A stretch of 64,000 bases of DNA from Doryteuthis pealeii (lineage: Eukaryota; Mollusca; Cephalopoda; Myopsida; Loliginidae). The position numbers were made by a program, and so were the translations under genes. The stretch lies in contig CM042181.1 in NCBI GenBank assembly GCA_023376005.1, positions 16,589,340 through 16,653,339 of the forward strand. Direction: 5' to 3'. This document shows, in pieces, positions 33,138 to 42,689 of this stretch. Every line of letters starts with the position of its first letter. The first letter of the stretch is position 1. A model generated the notes under the pieces. It saw nothing but the letters and a program-made list of their open reading frames with translations, had not been told where the DNA came from and ran no database searches.

Positions 33138-33542
33138 TGTAAGGGCAGTCTCCCTTGTCTGAGGGTTTTGGTGAATCTCCTGTGTCAGGAGACCCTATTT
33201 TGGTCACATGACACAGGAACCCAAGTGGAGAACCCTCTTCTTCCGATGCGACTGAACAAGCCTGGACGTGCTTGTCATCTCTCTCCAGCAGACACCTATG
33301 GTGCACCCCAGACGCTACAGCCTCTATTTACAGTAAGTGGTTACCACTTTGTCTAGTAACACTATTGTGTATGTTTGGACACTTGTGACATTAAATAGCC
33401 TGGGGAACTTTGTTCTCCTAATATGTTATAATAAAGTTATATAAATGTAACTAACGCGTTTGTTGTTTTCCTAACTGAAGTATTCCGCATTGGGTACTTA
33501 GAGGATAAGTAACCCCATGTTTTATAAGAACCAGAGTTAACA
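33138..33542 (+). mobile_element. LTR-like sequence (candidate)
   Basis: Starts TGTAAGGGCAGTC and ends GAGTTAACA, with an AATAAAG signal near 33433 about 110 bp before the end. The layout is like the 39799-40163 LTR. No clear target duplication. Confidence 0.4.
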
Positions 33543-33607
33543 TAACATGGACCTCTTATAATATCATTCACAAATGCTCAAAAAAAAAAAATTCCTAGCA
33601 GAAATAC

Positions 33608-34079
33608 TGTTACGTTGTAATATCCACGGCACTAAAACGATACATGTACCGTAGTCCTTTTTTCTTTCTTGGTACTAAAACTCCAAAAGTCACCGTGCTG
33701 AAATGGTGCCGATAAAAAATCATAACACGAGAAACATGTCGTCACAACTGCCAGCCTTTATTTTCGTGCTCGTATAGTGGGCTCCTACCAGAGAGGAGGA
33801 AAGGCAGAGAGAAAGAGAGAGAGAGAACACTACTAGATTACTGGGCTCTCATGAGGTCCGTACCATACCACCGCCGCCGGCAAAAAGAGAGCGAACCCTT
33901 TCTTTTTTCCCCCCACGTCACCACGTAACTTCCGGTCAACACCCGACTTCCGCTTGCGGTCAATTCTCCGTTCGGGGTTACGCTACGGTCAAACCATCGC
34001 TCTCCTCTTTTGGGTCATCACTATTTTTTAAGCCTTTGTTATTTATTCCTCCTCCTTCCATTAGTAGTCCTAGCTCACA
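33608..34079 (-). mobile_element. LTR related to 25789-26364, inverted
   Basis: On the minus strand it starts TGTGAGCTAGGACTACTAAT and ends AACGTAACA. It shares 'GACTACTAATGGAAGG', 'GTGTTGACCGGAA', 'CACGTGGTGACGTGG'-type blocks, a CT run and AATAAA with 25789-26364. The termini are TG...CA, but the flanks do not match. Confidence 0.6.
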
Positions 34080-34249
34080 AAAGTCAGGAATATACCCATC
34101 TTGCAACAATACTGAGGAATGACATTTTAATAAGAGATTGAACACACAAATGCTGCACTAAATACTTCAAAACATGACCATTTGATTAGTTCCTGCCGAT
34201 TTTCTCCACCCCCAAACAAAAAGAAGAAAGTAATAAATATTGTAGACAC

Positions 34250-34376
34250 GCATCTTTGTTTTCTTGGTGAGACTGGCATTATTCCAGACTCTCTTGCTCA
34301 GCTTGGTCATGATTGCTGTTGCTTTCGCTATTCTGCTGTTGACTTCAGAATCAAAGGAGACTGAGTTTGATGGTGG
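34250..34376 (-). pseudogene. LINE RT fragment copy 1
   Basis: Minus-strand frame VSFDSEVNSRIAKATAIMTK then LSKRVWNNASLTKKTKMRVY: the F-x-SEVNSRI-KA and W-x-N-x-LT-x-x-TK-x-x-VY block downstream of the reverse-transcriptase core in many LINE ORF2 proteins. The same segment recurs at 35030-35160. Confidence 0.85.
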
Positions 34377-34773
34377 GAAGGAGACGATTAAATCAAGGAT
34401 GTCTACTTTTTCTACAATAAACTCTCCTTCTTGTCATAATATACCTAGCAGGATGGATATACCAGAGTAAATAATTTGTTAACTTTGATATGCTTATTTA
34501 AGAGCTATTTGATAAAGTTCTATGTAATTTTAAACTCTCTTTACTTAGCAGAACCTGTGGATATGCCACATATTTGATATAGATCATTTGAAAACTGATT
34601 TGAGAGATGGGAGATGATGGCATTACAGAATACTTCAAGCAACCAAGACATACCTCGAAAGATTGAAAGATCTCAGTTCAGTGCACCAAAGACTGTCAAT
34701 GGCAGAGTCACTTGCGCAGATAACATTTTTATTTACACTACGCCAGTGTCCTTAGAGGATAGAATCCAATAAT

Positions 34774-34813
<40 letters not shown>

Positions 34814-34834
34814 GATGTATTTCTTATTTTGTAG
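34377..34834. other. Intronic sequence between LINE copy 1 and the G alpha exon
   Basis: Holds a (TG)n(TA)n run at 34775-34810 and a segment near 34675-34770 shared with 35370-35490 (CAGTGCACCAAAG, 'CAGAGTCACTTG', 'TTTACACTACGCCA'). No second G alpha exon was seen. Confidence 0.55.
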
Positions 34835-34995
34835 ATCAATGCTCAGACGGTTTTATCCTGCACGTGTTGTATGGATGAAAACCAAACGATGTTGAAATAT
34901 GTCTGGGATGCGTTACGGTTACTCTGGCGAGACAAAGGAGTCCGAAATGCTGTTTCTAAAGGCTACGAATATGAATTAAATGATTCTGCTATTTA
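34835..34995 (+). CDS. Orphan G-protein alpha-subunit exon (Gq-like)
   Basis: 161 nt, plus strand, preceded by a TTATTTTGTAG acceptor and followed by a perfect GTAAGT donor. In frame it reads INAQTVLSCTCCMDENQTML, then DALRLLWRDKGVRN and YEYELNDSAI with a split Tyr codon. The A-x-x-x-LW-x-D-x-GV and YEL(N)DSA-x-Y pattern is the alpha-helical-domain region of heterotrimeric G alpha subunits just before the switch regions, and a splice junction at the Tyr after DSA is where Gq-class genes split. No other G alpha exon (nucleotide-binding P-loop, DVGGQ or NKKD regions) is visible on either side, so it is an isolated exon on the strand opposite the host gene: a relic of a divergent paralogue, a captured exon, or part of a gene with very long introns. 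Confidence 0.75.
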
Positions 34996-35029
34996 GTAAG
35001 TATTAATTCTTTTTGTACACGCTTTGTAG

Positions 35030-35160
35030 ACACGCATCTTTGTTTTCTTGGTGAGACTGGCATTATTCCAGACTCTCATGCTCAGTTTGGTCATGTTTGC
35101 TGCTGCTTTTGCTATTCTGTTGTTGACTTCAGAATCAAAGGAGACTGAGTTTGAGATGGT
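35030..35160 (-). pseudogene. LINE RT fragment copy 2
   Basis: Almost identical to 34250-34376 (same frame, a few substitutions), preceded on the plus strand by the same 'TGTAGACACGCATCTTTG'. The two copies bracket the G alpha exon, so the exon lies between direct repeats of about 125 bp. Confidence 0.85.
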
Positions 35161-35512
35161 CGACCTAAGGTACTTGAAACTCTCCAGAGATTCAGGGTTT
35201 CACCCATCAATATTGATGATTAGAGAAGAGTCCACGTTTTGTGCCATGACTTAATCCTGGCACCTCAACGTTAAGCAAGGCAAGGAGAAGGGTGAGGCAG
35301 AAGGGAGAGTAGCCTCGACAAAAAAAAAAAAAGAGCCAGAAAGAGAGAGAAAAGCCAGCAGCCACAGTGCATTTAGTGCACCAAAGTCTATCACTCAAAA
35401 ATGGCCTGCAGAGTCACTTGTGCAGATGCAGATAAAAAGAAAAAATTTTTTTGGGGGGGGTTTACACTACGCCATCGTCTTTAGTGGACGGAAAGGATCC
35501 AATAAAATAATT
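35161..35512. other. Further LINE-derived sequence (decayed)
   Basis: Continuation beyond LINE copy 2; AG-rich with a poly-A at about 35321-35332, a G run at 35453-35460 and the block shared with 34675-34770. No intact frame. Confidence 0.45.
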
Positions 35513-35757
35513 ATAGTTCAGTCGGGAGGGCTTTCGGCTAGAAACCACAAGGTTCTTAGTTTGATGCCGGTCCTCACCAAGTCAGCGTATGAGTAGCACA
35601 GGGATCTGTGTGGTAAAGTAAGGAGCTGATGGTAGGTGTGGTGCCCCACCTCAGCCACCAAAACAATCTCTTTGGTCTAGTGCTAGTGAAAAGGGGATAG
35701 ACTCCCTCACTGACTGGCTGATACCAACTTTAGGCTGCCCCCGACTTTACTTTTACT
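35513..35757 (+). mobile_element. tRNA-derived SINE S1
   Basis: Head AGTTCAGTCGGGAGGGCTTT (A-box region) and CTTAGTTTGATGCC (B-box region), then 'GTGTGGTAAAGTAAGGAGCT', 'CCTCAGCCACCAAAAC' and 'GGGGATAGACTCCCTCACTG'. Two further copies lie in opposite orientation at 36440-36690 and 54922-55140. Confidence 0.8.
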
Positions 35758-35764
35758 TACAGCA

Positions 35765-35995
35765 TTAAAAAAAAAAAAAAGAAATAATAATGACTCTTTA
35801 ACTACACAAGTACTAAACAGAATATACCACTTGTCCAAAAAAAAAAAAGAAATAATAATGACTCTTTAACTACACAAGTACTAAACAGAATATACCACTT
35901 GTCCAAAAAAAAGAAAAGAAATAATAATGACTCTTTAACTACTCAAGTACTAAACAGAATATACCACTTGTCCAAAAATAAAAAAAAATAAGGTT
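35765..35995. repeat. ~64-bp tandem repeat (3.5 copies)
   Basis: Unit GAAATAATAATGACTCTTTA, ACTACACAAGTACTAAACAG and 'AATATACCACTTGTCC' followed by a poly-A run. Confidence 0.95.
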
Positions 35996-36002
35996 TAAAT
36001 TG

Positions 36003-36418
36003 AACTCAAAAGACCTAAATTCCACCATCGTATGTCACCCTACTGAAAGAAATAAAATACCAAAAATCAGGGAATTAACCGAATTTAATGAAATTTTCAG
36101 TGCTGATATATTAAGGAATAAAATATATAATGCACCAGTTATTTTATTTAAAAAAAACTTTTACATTTTTTCAGGTCAGTTAAATTTGAACCCCATATCT
36201 TTGAGAATCTATGTTATGCCTCAAAGATACGTGGTTCAAAGTTAACTGAAAAAATGTGAAATTTTTTTAATAAAATAACTGATGCATTACATCTTTTATT
36301 CATTGATATATCAACACTGGAAATTTCATTAAATTCAGTTAATTCCCTGATTTTTGGTATTTTTTTCTTTCAGCAGGGTGACATGCGATGGTGGAATTTA
36401 GGTCTATTAAATTCGTTT
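36003..36418. mobile_element. Foldback element FB1 copy 1
   Basis: About 190-bp imperfect inverted arms: 'CCTAAATTCCACCATCG' and 'CAGGGAATTAACCGAATTTA' on the left, their complements on the right. The centre is a short loop around ATCTTTGAGAATCTATGTTA. No coding. The same family occurs at 49258-49668 and, rearranged, at 61590-62720. Confidence 0.85.
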
Positions 36419-36439
36419 TAACCGAGATGGCTATATAAC

Positions 36440-36690
36440 AAAGTAAGTAAAGTCATCGGGGCAGCCTAATATCGGTATCGGCCAAACAGTGAGGTAGTCT
36501 ATCCCCTTTTCACTAGCGCTAGACTAAGGAGATTATTTCAGCATCTGAGGTGGAGCGCCACACCTACCATAAGCTCCTCACTTTACTGCACAGATCCCTG
36601 TGCTATTCATTCGCAGAGTTGGCGAGGGCCAGTATCGAACCATGAACCTTGTGATTCCTAGCTGAACACTCTACTGACTGAGCTAAAATT
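36440..36690 (-). mobile_element. tRNA-derived SINE S1, minus orientation
   Basis: The minus strand begins TTAGCTCAGTCAGTAGAGTG (A box) with CATGGTTCGATACTGG (B box), then the S1 body. This is the best-preserved S1 head in the window. Confidence 0.8.
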
Positions 36691-36907
36691 TTGAAAAATA
36701 AAGGATTTTCATGTGTGTGTATTATATTAAAATATAATTAATAGAAAATATATATACATATATATTCAATTGAAATAACAGTATCCCCCATTTATTCTTT
36801 TTTAAACTACATTGATAAATGTGTGTGTATGTGAATTTTATTTAGTATTTATTTAATTCTAATTGAATTTTTTACATTATTATTTTTTGTTACATTATTA
36901 TAAATAA

Positions 36908-37283
36908 GAGTACAAAATAAAAAACACCCTCCGGGCTATGTAAAAATAGATATTTGAAACATATTGCCTGAGGGGTAGTAAAAATTCAATGTCAGTGAGT
37001 TTGTACCCTGAGTAAGTAAAATCATCAAATTCATTAAAGGATTAAAAAATAAAACAATTTGAAATGCAAACTTTAAATATGTATTAAAATAAAACAAACT
37101 ATATATAGATATATAATACCAGTCATGTATTTATTAAAACTTGTTTTAAAAAACAATGAGGACTGTCTAATGTTGCATGTTCAAATTTTGAGTGTATCTA
37201 TTCTATGTTATAATGGTTTTGGGTAATGTGACGTAGTTTTTGTTACAGACAAAAACCGGAAGCAAATCTCCATTATTAATAGA
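36908..37283 (-). mobile_element. Helitron family H3 copy
   Basis: On the minus strand it starts TCTATTAATAATGGAGATTT and ends near GGAGGGTGTTTTTTATTTTG then TACTC, corresponding to the H3 3' end 'GGAGGGCATCTTTTATTTTG' plus TACTAG at 55312-55339. The terminal CTAG has decayed. 376 bp. Confidence 0.7.
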
Positions 37284-37329
37284 TGTAATGAAACTATTTA
37301 TCTCTCTCTCTCTCTCTCTCTCAATATAT

Positions 37330-38200
37330 ATATATATAAAGAAATTTGAAAAACAAAGTGTTCCAAAAATAAGATGAATTTATTTATTGACGCTTAAACA
37401 TTTCGGTTTATTTAAACCTTCATCAGGATAGATTATGGGTGAAGAAATTGATGGATGTTTTGTAGATGACAGGAGTTAGAAAAATACTTATAAAAAGTTT
37501 GTAACTGTATTTGTTCAGCGTTATATTTTTTGAAAGAGGAGCCGTGATCCGCACACGCGAAGATGTCATGACACGTGACGTAACAAAAGACGAGAAAAAG
37601 TATTAATGGATTGATTTTATGAGAACAAAGGGAACAAAGTGGGAATGATAACTAAATAATTAAATAAAGCCTGGTATTTTGTAGCTACTTAAAACTATTT
37701 TAGCTAAAAACGGTGATATGTTGAAAAATCCAGGTCAATTATTAAGGGAGGACAAAAGCGAAATTGCACTGGCTTCAAAAATCTGTCTAAGTCTTTTGTT
37801 GTGAATATGAGCTAATATTGTGGCATCATTGAAACAGAAGTTATGATCATATATATATATATGATCATACCACACAACCTTACATAATTCAAATGTATTT
37901 TAATAGACCATGCATTTCCAACAATGCAATCTTGAAAACAAGCAGAAACCAAATGGATTTTAAAACTACGAATTCACGTGAGGGGACTGAACGCCGATAT
38001 CGGAATACTCCGTTATTACAAATATTTTACAGACACTGCCGCTGTCAATAACAACAAAGACAAAGGATCCGTTGGACAGGAAGGACATTCATTTGAAAAA
38101 GGGAATCTAACGATCCCGAAAATTTATGATAACAAATAATAAAAAATAAGTGAATCCAGTACTCCATAACATCGAGTTCCTTCATTTATTTTTAAATGCT
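37330..38200 (+). pseudogene. Penelope-like element remnant (family P1) and 3' region
   Basis: 37860-38130 is a degraded homologue of the minus-strand element at 12560-12900 (shared ACCACACAACCTTACA, 'ATTTTAAAACTACGAATTCA' with the 'CGGAATACTCCGTTATTAC' block); stops interrupt every frame. The preceding 37330-37640 contains a dispersed 'AAACCTTCATCAGGAT' block also seen near 640 and 47540, possibly the element's 5' terminal repeat. Confidence 0.6.
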
Positions 38201-38242
38201 TCATAATAACGCCCAACTTCAACATAAAAAAAACATAAAAAG

Positions 38243-38280
<38 letters not shown>

Positions 38281-38389
38281 TAAAATTGAGAGATATTGAA
38301 ATAAATTTTATAAATATAAATTTTATATGTATGTAAAGATATGGCTATATAACAAAAGTATATAAAAAAAGAGAAAAAAAAGAAGAAAG

Positions 38390-38975
38390 GTTTGGTTTGT
38401 TTTGTTTTACGGCATATCAACCTCAGTGGGTCATTTAATGCCAATAAAGTTTCGAAATAAATCAATTCTTAATGGATAATACAATCTTTTTATAAATACA
38501 TTTTTCTATTTAACCCATAGATGGGACCCTAACAGGTACTACCAGTCCGGGTCAGAGTGGACCAGGGAGCAATGGTGATGAAGGGGTGCTCCACATTCCT
38601 CAAACCTCCAAAACTGGAACCTCACCATCAGATAGAGTTTAACATCGTTCCCAGGACATGTAGACCCGCAGCCACCGCCTTCTAGTACCCATATGATAAA
38701 AAGGGGTTAGGGCTTGCCATAAGGGCAATAGGGTTGGAGAAATAATATAGGTGCTAGGGCTTGACGTGACCAGCCGATTGATTGGAGGGGGTCTCTCCGA
38801 CCGCCTGTCTAGCCCAAGATAAGGCCAAAGTGGAGTATTGCAAGTCATGAACTGCTCATCCACCTAAGTTCTATCCTTAAGCATCAAGGGTCGCCACCCA
38901 CGGCCAACAGGTAGCCCCATTGGGGGAGTCTTACCCCTCTGCAGAGGTGCATTCTAACGCCCCACCGACAGGGCA
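38390..38975. mobile_element. Dispersed repeat R1, full-length copy
   Basis: About 585 bp from GGTTTGTTTTGTTTTACGGC to 'CCCACCGACAGGGCAG'. It is non-coding; apparent frames on the minus strand recur in every copy but have frameshifts relative to one another. Other copies: 11458-12245, 50273-50850, 55463-57480 (rearranged). It ends 56 bp from the EGF B donor. Confidence 0.8.
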
Positions 38976-39030
38976 GAAGAAGAAAGGATTAAATTGCGGA
39001 ACCATACAACAAATTTAAAATATAACTTAC

Positions 39031-39222
39031 TTATACAGGAATGATCCAAACGTAATACATCATTGATTCTGGTTCCATTTTCATTTTTTGCCAGTGAAAT
39101 ATTATTTTGTCCATCTTTTATGAATAGTTCATAACCATCAGGGCAACTGCATGTGTATCCACCAGCTGAGTTTGTACACTTTTGTTCACAACCTCCATTA
39201 TTTTTTGTACATTCATCAATGT
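39031..39222 (-). CDS. Exon: calcium-binding EGF domain B
   Basis: 192 nt, 64 codons, phase 1-1, acceptor TTATTGCAG, donor GTAAG after an A. It opens [16 protein letters not shown] and continues [14 protein letters not shown]; the sixth Cys comes only after a roughly 26-residue insertion ([21 protein letters not shown]). That long Cys5-Cys6 loop with an INDVLRL-type segment ending in xHxC is a recognised EGF variant in invertebrate and SVEP1-like mosaic proteins, so this is not a fusion artefact. A degraded copy of the acceptor edge, AG changed to AA, sits at about 39340. Confidence 0.92.
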
Positions 39223-39445
39223 CTGCAATAAAAAAAAATAACAATTATATAAATATATGTATAGTAATATGGTAGAGTCAGATAGCCTACTTGAGTTTCA
39301 CCTTGTACAGATCTTCAGGGTTAGCTGTGATTAATTAATGTTTGCAATAAAAAATAACAATTATATATATAGAATAGTAATATGGTATAGTCAGATAGCC
39401 TACTCGAGTTTCACCATGTACAAATCATCAGGGTTATCTGTGAAT
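39223..39445. repeat. ~116-bp duplication including the EGF B acceptor edge
   Basis: 39209-39330 and 39334-39440 share 'GCAATAAAAAATAACAATTA', 'ATATGGTA(G/T)AGTCAGATAG', 'GAGTTTCACC' and 'CATCAGGGTTA' blocks. The second copy includes the acceptor region, but its AG has become AA. Confidence 0.85.
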
Positions 39446-39798
39446 AATTAAATCAATTAATTAAGAATAAAATGAACACTTTTGAACAGAACTTAGATCT
39501 CTATTTGTCTGGAGCCGATATTACGTCACTACTTACGTCAGAGTCATTTAATGAATTACGTAAGTTAATCAATGAGTATTTAATTTATAGTCAATATCAT
39601 TACTACTTAAATATATCAAATTATATGAAAAATCAATTAATTGTTTCTCTAAAGATAAGACTGAATAATTGAATAAGAAATATTTATAAATGTTTTGGAG
39701 GCCCCTCCTGTCATAAAACAAGACAAATACCTCAGTAGAGTGGAATGAATATAATGCTTTTTATGTAAATGATTAATTTAAAAAGATATTAAACATTT
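39446..39798. other. Intronic, AT-rich, no gene recognised
   Basis: A 66-codon plus-strand frame (39472-39672) has no motif and sits in AT-rich intron; not called as a gene. Confidence 0.5.
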
Positions 39799-40163
39799 TG
39801 TAGGACTGGAACTCTCCTGTGCCTTTGGGGACAGGAAGTAGAAAAGGTAACTTCCCCTGTCAGGTTGAGTGAAGAACTCTCTTTACGGTTTTGGTACCAA
39901 CGCGTAAGCCTCGTAGAAGCAAGCCCTTGTCTCAGTCCCATGTGACTGAAGGAACCTTCACCTCAGTGAGGGAGTAACAACTGAAGAGTCAACGAGGGAG
40001 ATATATGAACTGTAAGTACTGCCTCTAAGTACTTGTTATCTTGTCTGTTGTTGAGTTTGCATGTTAATAAATAAGGTTAAAAGTACATGTGCTTTGCCTT
40101 TCGTCATTACATTCTGTGAACCTATATTTTGTTTCTTATAGACTGTAGACAGCTATTCTAACA
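39799..40163 (+). mobile_element. Solo LTR, same family as 8711-9087
   Basis: 365 bp from TGTAGGACTGGAACTCTCC to CTATTCTAACA, flanked by ATTT on both sides. Shares the entire internal order with 8711-9087, including AATAAATAAGG. No retroelement genes adjacent. Confidence 0.75.
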
Positions 40164-40770
40164 ATTTTATTTCATTTATTTACCCCCCCCCCAGGCAATC
40201 CTTTTCAAATTTTTTGCTTTGTATACTGTCTTTACTTCTATTATTCTTCTGCTCATCTTTGGTATCTTACGTTCTTCTTCTAGCGTCTGGACTTCGTCTT
40301 GGGGACTTCGTGTCTGGTCTTCCATTGGGGATTTCTCTTTATCAGAAGCCCTGTGTCATTGGTAGTTTTTAGATAATAACCCAAGACTTCGATTTACTTA
40401 GATCATATTTTATTCTGAAATCCCCACCAGACTACCTGCGCAGATTGAGTCGGCCGTGCGCTTAACACGACTTACCTCTTTCGTGGTTTGGCCGATACTG
40501 ATCTAAACTCTGTTTGTAATCTAAACCCGAAGAGGGTCTTCTCCACCGATTCTTACAGTATCCACCGGAAGGAGGATCAGGACTGAGGTCAAGCCTTGTC
40601 ACTCAATCCTTCAAGGCTGCCGGCTGCAACTTATAACAGTCATTTTGGTTTCTACACTACTGTAAATAAGTGTTAGGATACTAACAATTATGTAATACTA
40701 GTAAAAGTAAAAATAAGAAATAAAATTACAATGGTGTAAACAAAATGTATAAACAATTTCTATTGCAAAT
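40164..40770. other. Intronic, retroelement-like debris
   Basis: 40280-40310 (GCGTCTGGACTTCGTCTTGG) matches 8440-8460 next to the other LTR region, so part of this is probably the same retroelement's untranslated region. No coding frame. Confidence 0.45.
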
Positions 40771-40776
40771 ACTTAC

Positions 40777-40899
40777 CTTTACAGGTAGTTTTATTATAAA
40801 GTTCATATCCATCTTGGCATTTACATTCAAAACTTCCTTCTCTGTTGTGACAGGTACTTATGTTTGCTGAACACGGATCGTCTTTGCATTCATCGATAT
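40777..40899 (-). CDS. Exon: EGF-like domain A
   Basis: 123 nt, 41 codons, phase 1-1, acceptor CTTTCAG, donor GTAAG. The exon opens with DIDEC after the split codon and contains six cysteines in EGF spacing: DEC, DPC, STC, FECKC and TTC. The DIDEC start and the Phe (GSFECKC) fit calcium-binding EGF, although the Asn after Cys2 is replaced by a Ser-Ala-Asn segment and the Cys3-Cys4 hydroxylation motif is incomplete. Sequons NIS and NKT. Confidence 0.92.
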
Positions 40900-40965
40900 C
40901 TGAAAGGATCAAAGAAATATCAAAGTTTATTTCAACATATACATACATATACCTATATATATACA

Positions 40966-41035
40966 CTAGCTAAAGTACCCAGTCCATGACCGGACTAAAA
41001 TGCAATTTGAAACACCAGGGAGTGAGAGAGAAAGT
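40966..41035 (-). mobile_element. Helitron family H2, 3' end fragment
   Basis: On the plus strand CTAGCTAAAGTACCCAGTCC then ATGACCGGACT: the reverse complement of the H2 hairpin and CTAG terminus. Only about 70 bp remain. It begins 67 bp upstream of the EGF A acceptor. Confidence 0.7.
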
Positions 41036-41187
41036 GGTGGTACCTACATTTCAATAATTAATTGGCTATTATCTTATTTAAAAAAAAGTAATATACGTTC
41101 TATTTAAAGGAGGAGGGGAGGGAATTTTCAATAGATTTTTCTGCAAAAATAATTAGAAATCGATACAAAAGTAGTCTTAAAAAATGT

Positions 41188-41955
41188 TTGGCGGATCTGA
41201 ACTTTCAGCCCCCCCCCTCTAAAATGTTCGTTTTTAATTTTTTTTCTCTTCTTTCAATGGATTATTATCGATTGCACACCAATCTATCAGACTGTTAAAA
41301 AAAAAAATTTTTAAAAGTTATTTATTTTTTGAGTTTTCAGGGGTGCTCAGTTTCCCTGTATAAGTTTATAGTAAATCAATCCCCCCATATTGGAACCGCT
41401 AAAAAAATTTTTTTTTTTTTTTTCCTTCAATGGATTATTATCGATTACACACCAATCTATAAGATTTTTTTTAAAAATTCTTAAAAGTTCTTTATCATTT
41501 AAGTTTTCAGGGGTGATCATTTCCCCGTATAAGTTTATAGTAAATCGATCCCCCATATCGGAACCGCCCGAACTGAACTTGCGCAAAGGTGTCAAAGTTA
41601 GGGTGGCCCAGAAAAAACAGAACCCAAATAATTTATTTATTTTCCCATTAAACTAACCTTAAACCCTAACACCAATCCCAAACCCTACCCCCCCCTTAGA
41701 TAAAATTAACAGTTTTATTACAAAATTTGTGGGTTCTGTTCAGCGGTTCTGATATGGGGGATCGGTTTACGATAAACTTATACAGGGAACTGAGCATCCC
41801 TGAAAACTCGAAAAATAAATAACTTTTTTAATTTTTTTTTTTACAATCGGATAGATTGGTGTGCAATCGATAATAATCCGTTGAAAAAAGAAAAAAATTA
41901 AAAACAAAAATTTTAGAGGGGGGGTTCGGAAAGTTCAGGTCCGCCAATTTTTTTT
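41188..41955. mobile_element. Foldback element FB2
   Basis: Arms 41188-41399 and 41740-41955 are inverted copies (GCGGATCTGAACTTTC / GGAAAGTTCAGGTCCGCC; 'GATTGCACACCAATCTATC' and its complement). A third, direct copy of the inner arm lies at 41400-41580. The low-complexity centre contains 'ACCCTAACACCAATCCC'. Non-coding. Confidence 0.85.
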
Positions 41956-42640
41956 TTTTTAATCTAATAATATGACATTTTAAACTTAGCATCATGATAC
42001 TCATATTTAAAATGAATTTTATATATTAAATTATCATAGCAGAAATGCCTAATTAACTCAGATATTGACCGTAAAAATGGTTTTAAATGTATTATAAATA
42101 TATTACATGTGTAATATTATTTGGCTTTTTTTTTACTGATGTTCATAATATAACTACTTTTCGAGTTAGACAAAAATTTAACATTAAATAATCGATTTAG
42201 TTAATTTTAATTAGTTTTTAAAATGAAAAGCAGACGAAAAAATAGGTATACCTATGTTATTGCCTAGAAAAATATTTAGTTGCTTGAAACACCATTTTAT
42301 TTTTACTTTTAGTCCTTAAAGAAACACTAACAATAACAGAAGCTAAGAATTAAAATTGTGTTCATATGAGTACTTGAAAGATTATCCAAGACACTAAGAC
42401 CCTCAGCCACCACCTTCTAGTAGATATATGATAAAAAAGATAGAAGTTTTGTCATAAGAACAATGGGGTTTATCAGAAAAGCCAATAAAATCGACACCTA
42501 AAATTTGTATGAAAATAGGTGATTTTTAAGGCATAATTAGGGGCTCTTTGAATCCTCATATTTCTGTCAATTCCCCAAATAGAGCAATTTCTTTGGTATC
42601 ATTCTATGCATCGAAATCTATCCAAAAAGCCAACAAAATA
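41956..42640. other. Intronic, AT-rich, no gene recognised
   Basis: AT-rich with short R1-like debris near 42390-42470 (CCTCAGCCACCACCTTCTAG). That piece recurs at 42665-42700. Confidence 0.5.
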
Positions 42641-42689
42641 GGTGCTTTTTTGGCTATATATACAAGACACTAAGACCCTCAGCCACCAC

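Noticed and set aside
33124..33306. Possible extra CCP exon (Cys-containing 60-codon frame)
   Set aside because: Cysteine spacing does not fit CCP, no acceptor/donor pair in phase 1, and it lies in an LTR-like block.
38639..38863. 74-codon minus-strand frame (also at 11888-12088 and 50532-50807)
   Set aside because: It recurs in repeat R1 copies with frameshifts; no recognisable domain, treated as repeat shadow.
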